Positions 63,857-64,000 of a DNA stretch of 64,000 nt are shown here, piece after piece. Position 1 is the stretch's first letter. Every line of letters begins with the position of its first letter. The DNA is from Salinicoccus sp. RF5 (lineage in GTDB: Bacteria; Bacillota; Bacilli; Staphylococcales; Salinicoccaceae), in contig NZ_JAJGRC010000001.1 in assembly GCF_020786625.1 (NCBI RefSeq), forward strand, positions 558,001 to 622,000, written 5' to 3'. The position numbers were made by a program, and so were the translations under genes. The notes under the pieces were generated by a model, which worked only from the letters and a program-made list of their open reading frames with translations, had not been told where the DNA came from and did not search any database.

Positions 63857-63885
63857 ATTATACTGGATGACTCATATGTTTTCAA
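63857..63885 (-). promoter_or_regulatory. rpsO promoter
   Basis: TTGAAA (63885-63880) and TATAAT (63862-63857) on the minus strand with a 17-base spacer; the element spans the ribF stop codon. Confidence 0.8.
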
Positions 63886-64000
63886 GTAGTTCAACGGCTT
63901 TTTGCTTATCTTTCGCAATCTGCCCCGTCAGCTCATCTATGCCGGAGAACTTCTGCTCCCTGCGTATGAAATGGTGCCAGTAGACGGTCACATTCTCCCC
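63872..64000 (-). CDS. ribF: RibF, riboflavin kinase/FAD synthetase, C-terminal fragment
   Basis: Forty-two C-terminal codons and a stop run to the window edge. The peptide VYWHHFIRREQKFSGIDELT resembles the end of the riboflavin kinase domain (hydrophobic-x-W/F-x-x-F-I-R-x-E-x-K-F), and the position directly upstream of rpsO is that of ribF in Staphylococcus and Bacillus. The rest of the gene lies outside. Confidence 0.85.
   Translation of the reverse strand, partial: GENVTVYWHHFIRREQKFSGIDELTGQIAKDKQKAVELLENI

Overview
The window looks like a chromosomal segment of a low-GC-phylum Gram-positive coccus of the family Staphylococcaceae. The base composition, judged by eye at close to 50 % G+C, is high for Staphylococcus and fits a Salinicoccus-like organism; that genus assignment is an inference. 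Evidence for the family is gene order: recA-rny-ymdB-korAB, ricA near mutS-mutL, hydrolase-miaA-hfq-gpx-hflX-ynbB, and rpsO-pnp-rnjB-ftsK-ymfFHIK-rodZ-pgsA all follow the Staphylococcus/Bacillus arrangement, and no sporulation genes (for example cotE beside mutS) are present. Almost all genes lie on the minus strand; no rRNA, tRNA, insertion sequence, prophage or CRISPR array was seen.

Layout. 1-3.7 kb: sbcC (cut by the window edge) and sbcD. 3.7-4.3 kb: a micro-operon of three tiny genes (DUF1659, DUF2922, YvrJ). 4.3-6.1 kb: DUF2621 gene, ccdC and ccdA (thiol/cytochrome c maturation type proteins). 6.1-9.7 kb: a heterodimeric ABC exporter. 9.8-12 kb: a small gene with a SigB-like promoter and a peptide-binding lipoprotein. 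12-15.7 kb: yneF, tkt, ynzC, a SosA-like SOS division inhibitor and lexA with three LexA boxes. 15.7-16.1 kb: a probable catabolite-controlled short transcript. 16-20.1 kb: a CAP-domain protein, panBCD and divergent panE. 20.1-23 kb: CueP-type lipoprotein, then xpt-pbuX under a guanine riboswitch. 23-27.2 kb: an acidic membrane protein, an AbgT-family transporter, a DUF438-hemerythrin-PAS protein and a 55-residue membrane peptide.

27.2-37.9 kb: ynbB, hflX, divergent gpx, hfq, miaA, a lipase-like hydrolase, mutL, mutS, thiW and ricA. 38-41 kb: an ECF-type thiamine-precursor importer (ykoE, fused ATPase, T component) under a TPP riboswitch. 41-44.5 kb: a second heterodimeric ABC exporter. 44.6-50 kb: korB, korA, ymdB and rny. 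50-59.3 kb: recA, pgsA, rodZ-like, ymfK, ymfI, ymfH, ymfF, ftsK. 59.3-64 kb: rnjB, an unknown 85-residue protein, pnp, rpsO and the end of ribF.

Themes. RNA turnover is heavily represented (RNase Y, RicA, Hfq, PNPase, RNase J2). DNA repair and SOS functions (lexA, sosA-like, recA, mutSL, sbcCD) carry recognisable LexA boxes. Cofactor supply includes a full pantothenate route (panBCDE) and riboswitch-controlled thiamine precursor uptake, which would feed TPP enzymes encoded nearby (transketolase, KorAB). Compared with the remembered staphylococcal order, glnRA, miaB and cinA are missing from their usual places, and the positions of the first two carry accessory genes. Nothing here is clearly a new multi-gene defence or mobile system; the best leads are the catabolite-controlled transcript beside lexA, the small unknown genes inside conserved operons, and a glutathione-peroxidase homologue lacking a catalytic residue.
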